Assembly (NCBI GenBank): GCA_964636965.1
Contig: CAZWST010000049.1
Span: 1 to 11,853 of the forward strand
From: CAG-582 sp964636965
Lineage (GTDB): Bacteria; Bacillota_I; Bacilli_A; RF39; UBA660
Direction: 5' to 3'
Length of the DNA stretch: 11,853 nt
Part shown: in pieces, positions 1 to 6,376 of the stretch
Position numbering within the stretch: position 1 is the stretch's first letter
Layout: each line of letters starts with the position of its first letter
Translations under genes and position numbers: made by a program
The notes under the pieces: model-generated
Databases searched by the model: none
What the model was told of the DNA's origin: nothing
The model's input: only the letters and a program-made list of their open reading frames with translations

Positions 1-781
1 GGGTCTTATTACTAGTAAAGATGAATCAAGTTATACAATATTAACAGATATTCAAGGAATGGAAGATCACTTAGGTGACATGGACTTTAAAGTAGGCGGA
101 ACTAGAGAAGGTATCTGTTCTTTACAAATGGATATTAAAATTAAAGGTATAACAAAAGAGATTTTAGCTGAAGCTTTAGAGCAAGCTAAAAAAGCTCGTA
201 TGGAAATTTTAGATGTTATGGAAAGTGTAATTAAAAAACCTCGTGAAGAAGTATCTGAATATGCACCTAAGACAAGTATATTTAAGATTAACCCAGATAA
301 GATTAAAGAAGTTATTGGTAAGGGTGGAGAAACAATTACTAAAATTATTCTTGATGCCTCTAATGTTAAAACAGTTCAAGATATTAATGCTGTTAAAGTT
401 GATTTAGCAGATGATGGAACTGTAACAATTTATCATACTAATAAGGATGTTATTGCTCGTACTGAAGAAATGATTAAATCAATTGCAAGAGAAGTTGAAA
501 CGGGCGTTAAATATAATGCTAAAGTTGTAAAAGTTGAAGACTTCGGATGCTTTGTACAATTATGGCCAGGATGTGAAGGTTTAGTACATGTTTCACAACT
601 TGCACATGAAAGAGTAGAAAAACCTAGCGATATTGTTAAAGTTGGAGACGAAATAATTGTTGTAAGTCAAGGATACGATAATCGTGGAAGATTAAATCTA
701 TCTCGTAAAGAAGCTTTACCAAAACCAAAAAAAGAAGAAAAACAATCTGAAAAAAATCCAGAATCAAAGGATAAAGAATAA
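1..781 (+). CDS. pnp: Polynucleotide phosphorylase, C-terminal part (5' end outside window)
   Basis: This is the 3' portion of PNPase, the phosphorolytic 3'-5' exoribonuclease of mRNA turnover. The frame is open from base 2, so the gene starts upstream; about 259 of the usual ~700 residues are present. The first visible residues belong to the second RNase PH-like core, including the conserved block GDMDFKVGGTREG that carries metal-binding Asp residues in the family. A KH domain follows, with the GKGG loop (VIGKGGETITKI). Next is an S1 RNA-binding domain (VKVEDFGCFVQLWPGCEGLVHVSQ, quoted in two parts: VKVEDFGCFVQL and GCEGLVHVSQ), ending near LNLSRK. The last ~20 residues are a charged Lys/Glu tail, common in PNPases. 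The ATG at base 59 is an internal Met, not the start. The DUF1653 gene begins four bases after the stop, suggesting co-transcription. Confidence 0.97.
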   Translation, partial: GLITSKDESSYTILTDIQGMEDHLGDMDFKVGGTREGICSLQMDIKIKGITKEILAEALEQAKKARMEILDVMESVIKKPREEVSEYAPKTSIFKINPDKIKEVIGKGGETITKIILDASNVKTVQDINAVKVDLADDGTVTIYHTNKDVIARTEEMIKSIAREVETGVKYNAKVVKVEDFGCFVQLWPGCEGLVHVSQLAHERVEKPSDIVKVGDEIIVVSQGYDNRGRLNLSRKEALPKPKKEEKQSEKNPESKDKE

Positions 782-784
782 TTA

Positions 785-1024
785 ATGGATAGAGTTATAA
801 AAGAAGGTCAAATTTATAAACACTTTAAAGGGACATATCACAAAATAATATGTATCGCTCTTAACAGTGAAACTTTAGAAAAAGAAGTAGTCTATACTCA
901 TGAAGAAGATAATAATATTTGGGTAAGACCACTAAAGGAATTCTTAAGTGAAGTTGACCATGATAAATATCCAAATGTTACTCAAAAATATCGTTTTGAA
1001 TTAGTAGAAGATGAAACAAAATAG
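785..1024 (+). CDS. DUF1653-family small protein
   Basis: This 79-residue protein matches the DUF1653 pattern: an N-terminal GQIYKHFKGTYHKII strand, the conserved SETLEKEVVYTHEED middle, and the WVRPLKEFLSEV motif near residues 46-57. No biochemical function is firmly established for the family. It has no signal peptide or membrane segment, so it should be cytoplasmic. It starts four bases after the pnp stop. A purine-rich AAAGGA at 766-771, inside the end of pnp, is the only SD candidate and is rather distant (13 bases), so translation may depend on coupling to pnp. The stop codon TAG lies inside the terminator hairpin that closes the unit. The family call is by motif recognition and is good; any role in RNA metabolism is only guessed from the neighbour. 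Confidence 0.85.
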   Translation: MDRVIKEGQIYKHFKGTYHKIICIALNSETLEKEVVYTHEEDNNIWVRPLKEFLSEVDHDKYPNVTQKYRFELVEDETK

Positions 1025-1037
1025 TTTCATCTTTTTT
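1010..1037 (+). terminator. Rho-independent terminator of the pnp-DUF1653 unit
   Basis: The perfect stem GATGAAAC (1010-1017) / GTTTCATC (1024-1031) encloses the six-base loop AAAATA and is followed by six T (1032-1037). The left arm is coding sequence and the stop codon TAG (1022-1024) spans loop and right arm, so the terminator is built into the gene end. Confidence 0.9.
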
Positions 1038-1100
1038 ATGGTGTAAAGTATCTGCATTAAAGTAAAAATTATGGTAATAATTAGCAAATTATGTTATATT

Positions 1101-1106
1101 TATAAT
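1101..1106 (+). promoter_or_regulatory. Probable -10 box of the Cys-rich surface protein gene
   Basis: A perfect TATAAT at 1101-1106 lies 39 bases before the ATG at 1145, in the gap after the pnp-unit terminator. The sequence 17 bases upstream (TAATTA, 1078-1083) is a poor -35 match, so the assignment rests on the -10 box and the position. Confidence 0.55.
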
Positions 1107-1144
1107 AGAAAAAGGTAAAATAAAATAGAGGAGTGATTTTTAGG

Positions 1145-2098
1145 ATGAAAAGATTAATGGCAATTCTTGCAGCAATTTCATTAGTTGTTCCATTTACTAA
1201 TGTATTAGCTGAAGGTGAAGTTATTACTGATTGTTCAGTAAATAGTTCATGTTTCGTATACAAACCTGGAGACGAAGTAAATTTTTATAGAAGTGAGAAA
1301 GAAAGAGAACTTCATAATACTACTGCTGGTCAAACAACAATAGTACTTGAAGATGCTGGAGCAAATTCAAAATATGTTAAAGTATTAGCAATAGCTCCAT
1401 ATGGGACCCAAACACCTTACTTTGATGAAAAAACTGAAAAAGTACCAACTCAAGAAGTAAAAAAGGAACATATAAGTTCAATTAATAAAGAGTCAGATTT
1501 CCCTTGGGAATCAGCTAAAGCTGGAGCTGACAATAATATCGAAATGTCTTATATTACATTAGATGAATTAATAAAAGTATTTGGAGCTGCTAAGCAAGCT
1601 GACGGAACTTACACAATTGATGCTACTAAATGGGGAGATAAATTCATTTTAGCTGCTGTAGGTAGCCGTGCAAGCAAAGGATTCTACACTGGATCATACG
1701 ATTTAACTACTAAAAAAGTATGGGCCGTAGAATATACATTAAACGATACTGAAGATAAAATAACTGCAATAACAGTAAAACAAGTGGCTATGAATACAAA
1801 TACTTATGGATATTTACCAGTTGTATCATTTGATAAAACTTATGATTGTCATGCAAGAAATGAACAAGATCAAAATGAAATGGCTTGTTACTCATGTGAC
1901 AATGACTATAAATGGTTACAAATAGGAACTCAAGCTGCTACTTGTACTCTTGTTCCAGATGCAAAGAGCAAAGGAACTTGTGTAAAAGCTGTTAAAACAG
2001 GTGTTGAAGATTATATTCTTGAATTCGCTGGTATTGCATTAATTTGTGGTATAGCACTTGTAGTTGCTAAGAAAAAAGATTTATTTAGATCAATTTAA
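1145..2098 (+). CDS. Secreted Cys-rich protein with C-terminal sortase-signal-like membrane anchor
   Basis: I do not recognise the family of the body. With the ATG at 1145 the protein has 317 residues and starts with a clear signal peptide (MKRLMAILAAISLVVPF, probable cleavage after VLA, residue 22). This start is preferred over an upstream GTG at 1133 because that GTG overlaps the SD-like AGGAGTG (1129-1135). The mature part has Cys30 and Cys36 near the N-terminus, a long Cys-free middle of about 200 residues, then a cluster of five Cys (235, 248, 251, 267, 279) just before the anchor, including a CYSC motif. The C-terminus has the sorting-signal layout: VKTG (283-286), a hydrophobic stretch (about 289-308) and the tail KKKDLFRSI. 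The TG is right, but there is no LPxTG. It is alone between a promoter and a terminator. Likely site: the outer face of the membrane or the wall. Confidence 0.8.
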   Translation: MKRLMAILAAISLVVPFTNVLAEGEVITDCSVNSSCFVYKPGDEVNFYRSEKERELHNTTAGQTTIVLEDAGANSKYVKVLAIAPYGTQTPYFDEKTEKVPTQEVKKEHISSINKESDFPWESAKAGADNNIEMSYITLDELIKVFGAAKQADGTYTIDATKWGDKFILAAVGSRASKGFYTGSYDLTTKKVWAVEYTLNDTEDKITAITVKQVAMNTNTYGYLPVVSFDKTYDCHARNEQDQNEMACYSCDNDYKWLQIGTQAATCTLVPDAKSKGTCVKAVKTGVEDYILEFAGIALICGIALVVAKKKDLFRSI

Positions 2099-2104
2099 TA
2101 AATG

Positions 2105-2127
2105 AAGCATCAATTGATGCTTTTTTT
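2105..2127 (+). terminator. Rho-independent terminator after the Cys-rich protein gene
   Basis: The stem AAGCATC (2105-2111) / GATGCTT (2116-2122) has a four-base AATT loop and a run of seven T (2121-2127). It begins six bases after the stop codon and is the only terminator in the window not touching the stop. Confidence 0.9.
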
Positions 2128-2147
2128 ATTTTACAAAAAAATAATAA

Positions 2148-2176
2148 TTGACTTTAATTAATTAATGCTGTATGAT
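2148..2176 (+). promoter_or_regulatory. Sigma-A type promoter of the two-TM coiled-coil gene
   Basis: TTGACT (2148-2153), 17 bases, TATGAT (2171-2176). The predicted transcription start near 2183 lies after the ATG at 2165, which supports the internal ATG at 2204 as the true translation start. Confidence 0.8.
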
Positions 2177-2203
2177 TATTTTCGGTTAATGAGAGGAATT
2201 GAC

Positions 2204-2881
2204 ATGAAAACAGACCTGATTATACTTAGTTTAAAAAGTATACAAGATGAAAACAATAATAGAATCATAAATAATAAAAATGAAATTAAAAAATTAGAAG
2301 AATGCTTAAAAAAACTCGAAAGCGATATACTAGCATTAAATACAATTGAAAATAGATGCAACATAATAAAAGGTATTAAAAAAAGCATTATTAAACTAAC
2401 AAAGGCGATTTTAATACCATTACAAATACCTGCTATTGTATTCTTAATAATTGCAATTATATGCTTAGCCGAAAATTTAAGTATTTGCTTTATTTTAGCT
2501 TTACTATGTTCTGGATTAGCTTTAGATGTTATTTATACTTATTTAGCTGATATATTACCATTTTCTAGTGATGATAATGGTATTATAAGAAGTTATATAT
2601 CTTTTTTTAAAGAATTATTTGCTAATAAGAAGATGATAGAAAAGAAACTTGAAGAAACAAGAAATAAAAAAGAAGATTACGCTAAAGAAATTGAAGAAAT
2701 AGAAAGAAGAAAAAATGCTTTACTATCTGAATGTTCACAAATTAATGATGAGAATGATTATATTAGTGGCAACGAAATTGGTCTTAATATTTTAGCTAAA
2801 AAATACCAATTAGAAGATATTAATGATAACCTTGAAATAGTTAATTTTGTTAACAAAAGACTCGAAAGAAAAGTAAGATAA
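2204..2881 (+). CDS. Membrane protein of unknown function: two TM segments between coiled coils
   Basis: No family is recognised. The chosen start gives 225 residues (MKTDLIILSLKSIQDEN...) and has an SD AGAGGA (2192-2197) six bases before it. An ATG at 2165 lies in the promoter and cannot be used. Residues about 10-60 are Asn/Lys/Glu-rich and look like a coiled coil (NEIKKLEECLKKLESDI). Two hydrophobic segments follow (about 66-88 and 92-117) with a very short turn, so this is a membrane hairpin with both ends on the same side, probably cytoplasmic. Residues about 138-180 form a second strongly charged coiled coil (KKLEETRNKKEDYAKEIEEI). The last 45 residues look globular. The layout suggests a scaffold or self-assembling membrane protein, but no function can be stated. 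Confidence 0.75.
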   Translation: MKTDLIILSLKSIQDENNNRIINNKNEIKKLEECLKKLESDILALNTIENRCNIIKGIKKSIIKLTKAILIPLQIPAIVFLIIAIICLAENLSICFILALLCSGLALDVIYTYLADILPFSSDDNGIIRSYISFFKELFANKKMIEKKLEETRNKKEDYAKEIEEIERRKNALLSECSQINDENDYISGNEIGLNILAKKYQLEDINDNLEIVNFVNKRLERKVR

Positions 2882-2894
2882 CTTTTCTTTTTTT
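2865..2894 (+). terminator. Rho-independent terminator overlapping the stop codon at 2879-2881
   Basis: A perfect ten-base stem AAAGAAAAGT (2865-2874) / ACTTTTCTTT (2881-2890) has loop AAGATA and a T run to 2894. The left arm encodes the last residues, and the stop codon TAA sits in the loop. Confidence 0.85.
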
Positions 2895-2949
2895 ATATAA
2901 TTTTTTAATTTTTCAACAATCAACCAAGTGTAATATATAACTCTAAGTG

Positions 2950-2978
2950 TTGAATAAAATCTCTAACCTTGCTATAAT
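2950..2978 (+). promoter_or_regulatory. Sigma-A type promoter of the glucosaminidase gene
   Basis: TTGAAT (2950-2955), exactly 17 bases, perfect TATAAT (2973-2978). The start of transcription should be near 2985, a few bases before the SD AGAGG at 2992-2996. Confidence 0.85.
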
Positions 2979-3003
2979 AATTTCATAGAATAGAGGTTAT
3001 TAA

Positions 3004-3741
3004 ATGACTTTTAAATATAAAAAGGAATTAATTATTGTAAGCTTAGCGTTTTTTGTGTGCTTATCAATATTTACTATAATAAAGTCTAGCTTCTTTAAAG
3101 ATACTAAAGTAAATGATCCACTTAAAAATGTGATGGAATACTATAATGAAGCTAACAATGAACCTAAATATAAGGTTGCAACAATTAAAACACCAGTTAC
3201 AACTACAAAGTTAATGACAACTGTTTCAAACATAAAAGAAGATGAAGAATATTTCGAACCAGATCCAAATTATAACGCTGTAATTCCTTATGAAATAGCG
3301 CCAACATTTGAAGATGATGGCTCAATTATATATGACGGTTTAACATTAACTGAATTAACAGATAAACTAAATAGATCATTAAATGGTTATTTAACCAACA
3401 CGGGTTATTTTTTTGCTAAACATACAGCAGTAACTGGAATGGATCCATATTTAAGTGTTGCTATAGTTTTACTTGAAACTGGTTGTAAATGGACTTGTTC
3501 ATATCTTACAACAGCATGTAATAATATTGGTGGACTTAAGGGTGGAGCTTCTTGCAATGGAGGGGCTTATAGCAAATATAATACTTTAGATGAAGGAATT
3601 AATGGCTATTTAGGAATTATATATAATAACTATTATCTAAAAGGTATGACAACTCCAGAATCTATGGCAGCAACTTATGCAGCAAGTCCAACATGGGCAA
3701 CTAAAGTAAATAATTATATAAATGAAATAAAAAATAGTTAA
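3004..3741 (+). CDS. Membrane-anchored glucosaminidase-type cell-wall hydrolase
   Basis: This 245-residue protein has an N-terminal membrane anchor (about residues 9-27, preceded by KYKKE), a Thr-rich linker to about residue 110, and a C-terminal domain of the glucosaminidase (GH73, mannosyl-glycoprotein endo-N-acetylglucosaminidase) type. The best markers are DPYLSVAIVLLETGCKW, where Glu158 is the expected catalytic acid, then CNNIGGLKG (172-180), YNTLDEGINGYLG and YAASPTWATKVNNYI at the end. It should cleave peptidoglycan glycan strands from the outer face of the membrane. Four Cys in the domain (161, 165, 172, 184) could form disulfides. Cys19 is within the anchor and there is no lipobox. 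SD AGAGG (2992-2996) is seven bases before ATG. The gene has its own promoter and terminator. Enzyme class is confident; exact bond specificity is inferred. Confidence 0.85.
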   Translation: MTFKYKKELIIVSLAFFVCLSIFTIIKSSFFKDTKVNDPLKNVMEYYNEANNEPKYKVATIKTPVTTTKLMTTVSNIKEDEEYFEPDPNYNAVIPYEIAPTFEDDGSIIYDGLTLTELTDKLNRSLNGYLTNTGYFFAKHTAVTGMDPYLSVAIVLLETGCKWTCSYLTTACNNIGGLKGGASCNGGAYSKYNTLDEGINGYLGIIYNNYYLKGMTTPESMAATYAASPTWATKVNNYINEIKNS

Positions 3742-3770
3742 ATGCTTGTTTAGTTTACAAGCATTTTTTT
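3740..3770 (+). terminator. Rho-independent terminator starting in the stop codon of the glucosaminidase gene
   Basis: Stem AAATGCTTGT (3740-3749) / ACAAGCATTT (3757-3766), seven-base loop, T run 3764-3770. The stem starts in the second base of the TAA stop (3739-3741). Confidence 0.9.
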
Positions 3771-3796
3771 ATATTTTTTTATTTTTGTGTTATAAT
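3768..3796 (+). promoter_or_regulatory. Probable promoter of the unknown soluble protein gene
   Basis: A perfect TATAAT (3791-3796) is preceded at 17 bases by a weaker TTTATA (3768-3773). The -35 box would overlap the U-tract of the preceding terminator. Predicted transcription start is near 3803, almost touching the SD (AGTAGGTGA, 3803-3811). Confidence 0.6.
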
Positions 3797-3818
3797 TCTT
3801 ATAGTAGGTGATAAATAT

Positions 3819-4556
3819 ATGACGACAGGTGTATTTGATAGTAAAATGAATTTTCATGAACTTCCATTTTATGAAATAGAGGGATTATGTGATAGAATCG
3901 CTAGTAAGGCATGTGAATTAAGTGATGAGTATAAAGAAAAGTATTCTGAATATCAAAAGAATATTACAAGATTTTCTGCTTCACTAGAGTTTTGTTTACA
4001 TGAACTAGGATGGATGATTTATGATCCACTTTCATTAGGTGAAGACGAAGTATTATTTTCTAATGGATCAAGATCTTATATCTCGTCATTAGAATATGTT
4101 AAAAATCCTAACTTTGATAGAAAATCTATTCAAGATGATAATTTTGGCTATCCTCGTTTAGATGATGAAACTATCGGATTTGATCCAAATATATCTATTA
4201 CTAGTGTTAACTCTGGAATAGTAGATGAAGAAGGATATGTTGATTCAGGGTTTGTTGATTCACTAGATACTCTTGCAGAAATAGAAATTATGACAGAAAA
4301 TATTCGAAGTGAAGAAGCATATAAAGAGTATCTTGAAACGAGATATTTATATCCATCAAGATTAGAATATATAACAAGCAGACCAAATACTTTAAAAGCA
4401 GAAAAATTACCTGATGGAAATATAAGCTTACAATACGTATCAGAAAATAGTGGTAAGGTAGAAGACTTTATTAATCGATTAAGAAATGCTGATATGTTAG
4501 CAGAATATATTCCAATTAAAGCAAATGAAGAAACTTCTATTATGAAAGTAGCTTAA
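3819..4556 (+). CDS. Soluble protein of unknown function, 245 residues
   Basis: No family is recognised. The ATG is preceded by an SD-like GTAGGTGAT (3804-3812), one mismatch from the extended consensus GGAGGTGAT. The protein has no signal peptide or membrane segment. Residues 1-70 are helical and charged (LCDRIASKACELSDEYKEK, then a HELGWM motif near 61-66). Residues about 85-150 are acidic and rich in Asp, Ser and Gly (for example DDETIGFDPN and DEEGYVDSGFVDS). The C-terminal 90 residues mix helices and a short beta-like stretch (LPDGNISLQYVSE). Pattern and acidity fit a cytoplasmic protein. It is transcribed alone, between a promoter overlapping the previous terminator and its own terminator, so its neighbours say nothing about function. 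The SD, promoter and terminator make it a real gene. Confidence 0.75.
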   Translation: MTTGVFDSKMNFHELPFYEIEGLCDRIASKACELSDEYKEKYSEYQKNITRFSASLEFCLHELGWMIYDPLSLGEDEVLFSNGSRSYISSLEYVKNPNFDRKSIQDDNFGYPRLDDETIGFDPNISITSVNSGIVDEEGYVDSGFVDSLDTLAEIEIMTENIRSEEAYKEYLETRYLYPSRLEYITSRPNTLKAEKLPDGNISLQYVSENSGKVEDFINRLRNADMLAEYIPIKANEETSIMKVA

Positions 4557-4582
4557 ACATCTTTTTAGATGTTTTCTTTTTT
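4555..4582 (+). terminator. Rho-independent terminator starting in the stop codon of the unknown gene
   Basis: Stem AAACATCT (4555-4562) / AGATGTTT (4567-4574), loop TTTT, then TTCTTTTTT. The first two stem bases are the last two of the TAA stop. Confidence 0.85.
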
Positions 4583-4583
4583 A

Positions 4584-4612
4584 TTGAATTAAGAACAAAT
4601 GTATGATAATAT
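4584..4612 (+). promoter_or_regulatory. Promoter of the radical SAM operon, extended -10 type
   Basis: TTGAAT (4584-4589), 17 bases, TAATAT (4607-4612) preceded by TGA (4604-4606), an extended -10 arrangement. Transcription should begin near 4619, immediately before the SD AAGGAAGTG (4621-4629). Confidence 0.7.
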
Positions 4613-4634
4613 AACCTTATAAGGAAGTGTATTT

Positions 4635-5480
4635 ATGAAAGTAAATGTAATAGAGACAAAAGATTATATTACTAAATCAAACTTACCCTCAAGTGATTAT
4701 GTAATAAATCCTTATGTTGGTTGCCCACATGGTTGCAAATATTGTTATGCATCGTTTATGAAAAGATTTACTAATCATCCTGAAGCTTGGGGTGAATTTA
4801 TTGATGTAAAAGAATGTGCTAAGCCCATAAATATAAAAAAGCTTTCTAAAAAAAGAGTATTTATGTCATCAGTAACAGATTGTTACAATGAATATGAAAG
4901 TGAATACAAAGTGACAAGGAAAATACTTAAAGAATTAGTTAATTCGGATTGTTACTTAACCATATCAACAAAATCTAATTTAATTTTAAGAGACATAGAT
5001 CTATTAAGACAAATTAAGAATCTTGAAGTTTGCATGTCAATTAATACACTAGATGAAAATTTTAAAAATGATATGGATAAAGCAAGCTCCATAAAGAATC
5101 GCTTAGATACACTTAAAACTCTGCATGAAAACGGAATTAGAACTATTCTTTTTATGTCACCAATATTTCCAAAAATAACTGAGTGTGAGAACATTATTGA
5201 AGTTAGTAAAGACTTTATCGATGAATATTGGTTTGAAAATCTTAATTTAAGAGGAAGTTATAAAATGTATATTTTAAAATATATTAAAGAAAAATATCCT
5301 GAATATTATAATGATTATGTTAAAATATATATAGAAAATGATTCGTCATACTGGGAAGAGTTAGGTTCTTCTTTAAGTACTTATTGTGAATCAAGGAACA
5401 TAAAATATATTAATTATTTTTATCATGAAAAGTTAGTAAAAGAGAAGAAGGAAAAACAACATGAAGATATATCTAGTTAG
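4635..5480 (+). CDS. SPL-type radical SAM protein
   Basis: The 281-residue protein has the radical SAM cluster motif CPHGCKYC (Cys30, Cys34, Cys37), which binds a 4Fe-4S cluster and S-adenosylmethionine. The surrounding signature (NPYVGCPHGCKYCYASFMKR, then SSVTDCYNEYESEYKVTRK and ISTKSNLILRDIDLL) places it in the SplB/COG1533 group, named for spore photoproduct lyase but mostly of unknown substrate. From memory it is closest to the proteins annotated as radical SAM mobile pair proteins, which usually sit next to a second radical SAM gene; no partner is visible here. The usual TDPYQP-like motif reads TDCYNE. SD AAGGAAGTG (4621-4629) precedes the ATG. It heads a probable five-gene operon and overlaps the next gene by 20 bases. 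The radical SAM call is firm; the reaction is unknown. Confidence 0.9.
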   Translation: MKVNVIETKDYITKSNLPSSDYVINPYVGCPHGCKYCYASFMKRFTNHPEAWGEFIDVKECAKPINIKKLSKKRVFMSSVTDCYNEYESEYKVTRKILKELVNSDCYLTISTKSNLILRDIDLLRQIKNLEVCMSINTLDENFKNDMDKASSIKNRLDTLKTLHENGIRTILFMSPIFPKITECENIIEVSKDFIDEYWFENLNLRGSYKMYILKYIKEKYPEYYNDYVKIYIENDSSYWEELGSSLSTYCESRNIKYINYFYHEKLVKEKKEKQHEDISS

Positions 5481-5985
5481 ACATGGGGAAGTTTTAGACA
5501 ATATAAACAAAGTGTATAATCATCCAGATGGTGATTTAACTGATAATGGAATAAAACAAGCAAATGAACTAAGAGAAAAGATTAAAGATATAAACTATGA
5601 TATAATATTATCATCACCTCTTACTCGTGCCGTACACACAGCAAATATTATTAATTCACATAATAAAGAAATAATCTTGTGCGATGAATTAAAAGAAAGA
5701 AATGCAGGCACTCTTATTGGAACACCTCTTGAAGAAACCAACAGGGAAGAGTATTGGAATTATTATACAGAACTAAAAGAAGGAGAATACGAAGATATAA
5801 AAGAGTTTTTCAATCGTATTTATATATTCTTAGAAGAATTAAAGAATAAAGATTATGAATCAGTCTTGATCGTGACTCATAGTGGTGTTACTAAAGCTAT
5901 AAATGCTTATTTTAATGGTATAGGTGATGGACACTTCTTAAATAAAGGTTTAAAGAATGGTGAAATAAAAGAATATTGTTTATAA
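5461..5985 (+). CDS. Histidine phosphatase (phosphoglycerate mutase-like) family protein
   Basis: This 174-residue cytoplasmic protein carries the full catalytic set of the histidine phosphatase superfamily: LVRHGE (Arg7, His8) near the N-terminus, LTDNGIKQA, SSPLTRAVHTA with Arg56, ELKERNAG with Glu79, and the second catalytic His140 in VTHSGV. His8 is expected to be the phospho-acceptor and Glu79 the proton donor. The short length fits broad-specificity phosphatases (the GpmB, CobC and PhoE-like group) better than a true glycolytic mutase. Substrate cannot be read from sequence. The ATG overlaps the last 20 bases of the radical SAM gene in another frame, and the SD AGAAGGA (5446-5452) lies within that gene, so translation is probably coupled. 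No cobalamin genes are nearby to support a CobC role. Confidence 0.92.
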   Translation: MKIYLVRHGEVLDNINKVYNHPDGDLTDNGIKQANELREKIKDINYDIILSSPLTRAVHTANIINSHNKEIILCDELKERNAGTLIGTPLEETNREEYWNYYTELKEGEYEDIKEFFNRIYIFLEELKNKDYESVLIVTHSGVTKAINAYFNGIGDGHFLNKGLKNGEIKEYCL

Positions 5986-6003
5986 ATAATTGGAGGATTA
6001 ATA

Positions 6004-6306
6004 ATGAACAAAGAAATAGATTTCTTAAAAAGAATTATAGTTCATGCTAATGAAATCTCAGATCATGCATTTGAAGTAAAAAATAAAGGTGGAGAAAATG
6101 ACTTAGTCACAAATCTTGATTTAGAAATTGAATCATATCTTATTAAAGAGATTAAAGAAGCATATCCGGATTTTGATATAGTAAGTGAAGAATACAATTC
6201 TAATAAAAACGTTACTGACAATTGTTTTATAATAGATCCAATTGATGGATATCATAGAATTTATAAAATTCCTGAATTAAATGAGTTAATAAATGAACTT
6301 TTATAA
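6004..6306 (+). pseudogene. Truncated inositol-monophosphatase-family gene, about 100 residues
   Basis: The first ~82 residues follow the inositol monophosphatase (IMPase) family: the DLVTNLDLEIE motif (33-43), IVSEEYN (59-65, Glu62/63) and IIDPIDG (76-82, Asp78 and Asp81). In a normal ~250-residue IMPase, DPIDG continues as TxxF and is followed by some 160 more residues, including the last metal-ligand Asp and the WD motif. Here the sequence jumps after DPIDG to YHRIYKIPELNELINELL and stops. The most economical reading is an internal deletion, or a fusion to another gene's tail, leaving no active enzyme. The SD is excellent (GGAGG 5992-5996, seven bases spacing) and the frame is intact, so a short protein may still be made. 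It lies 18 bases after the phosphatase gene in the same operon. A natural short homologue is the alternative. Confidence 0.75.
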
Positions 6307-6376
6307 GAAAAAATATTTGTAAAAATAATCTATTTATAGTAACATATGATTTAAGGAAGTACTATGGAGGTAATCT

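Noticed and set aside
1081..1263. Minus-strand open frame of 60 codons over the promoter and signal peptide of the Cys-rich gene
   Set aside because: No SD, no sensible protein features, and it opposes a gene with clear signals. The small minus-strand frames at 2176-2388, 4952-5194 and 10368-10556 were rejected for the same reason.
3004..4556. Wall hydrolase plus unknown soluble protein as a toxin-immunity pair
   Set aside because: Each gene has its own promoter and terminator. The hydrolase is membrane-anchored like a housekeeping autolysin and the second protein has no export signal, so there is no positive evidence for a pair.
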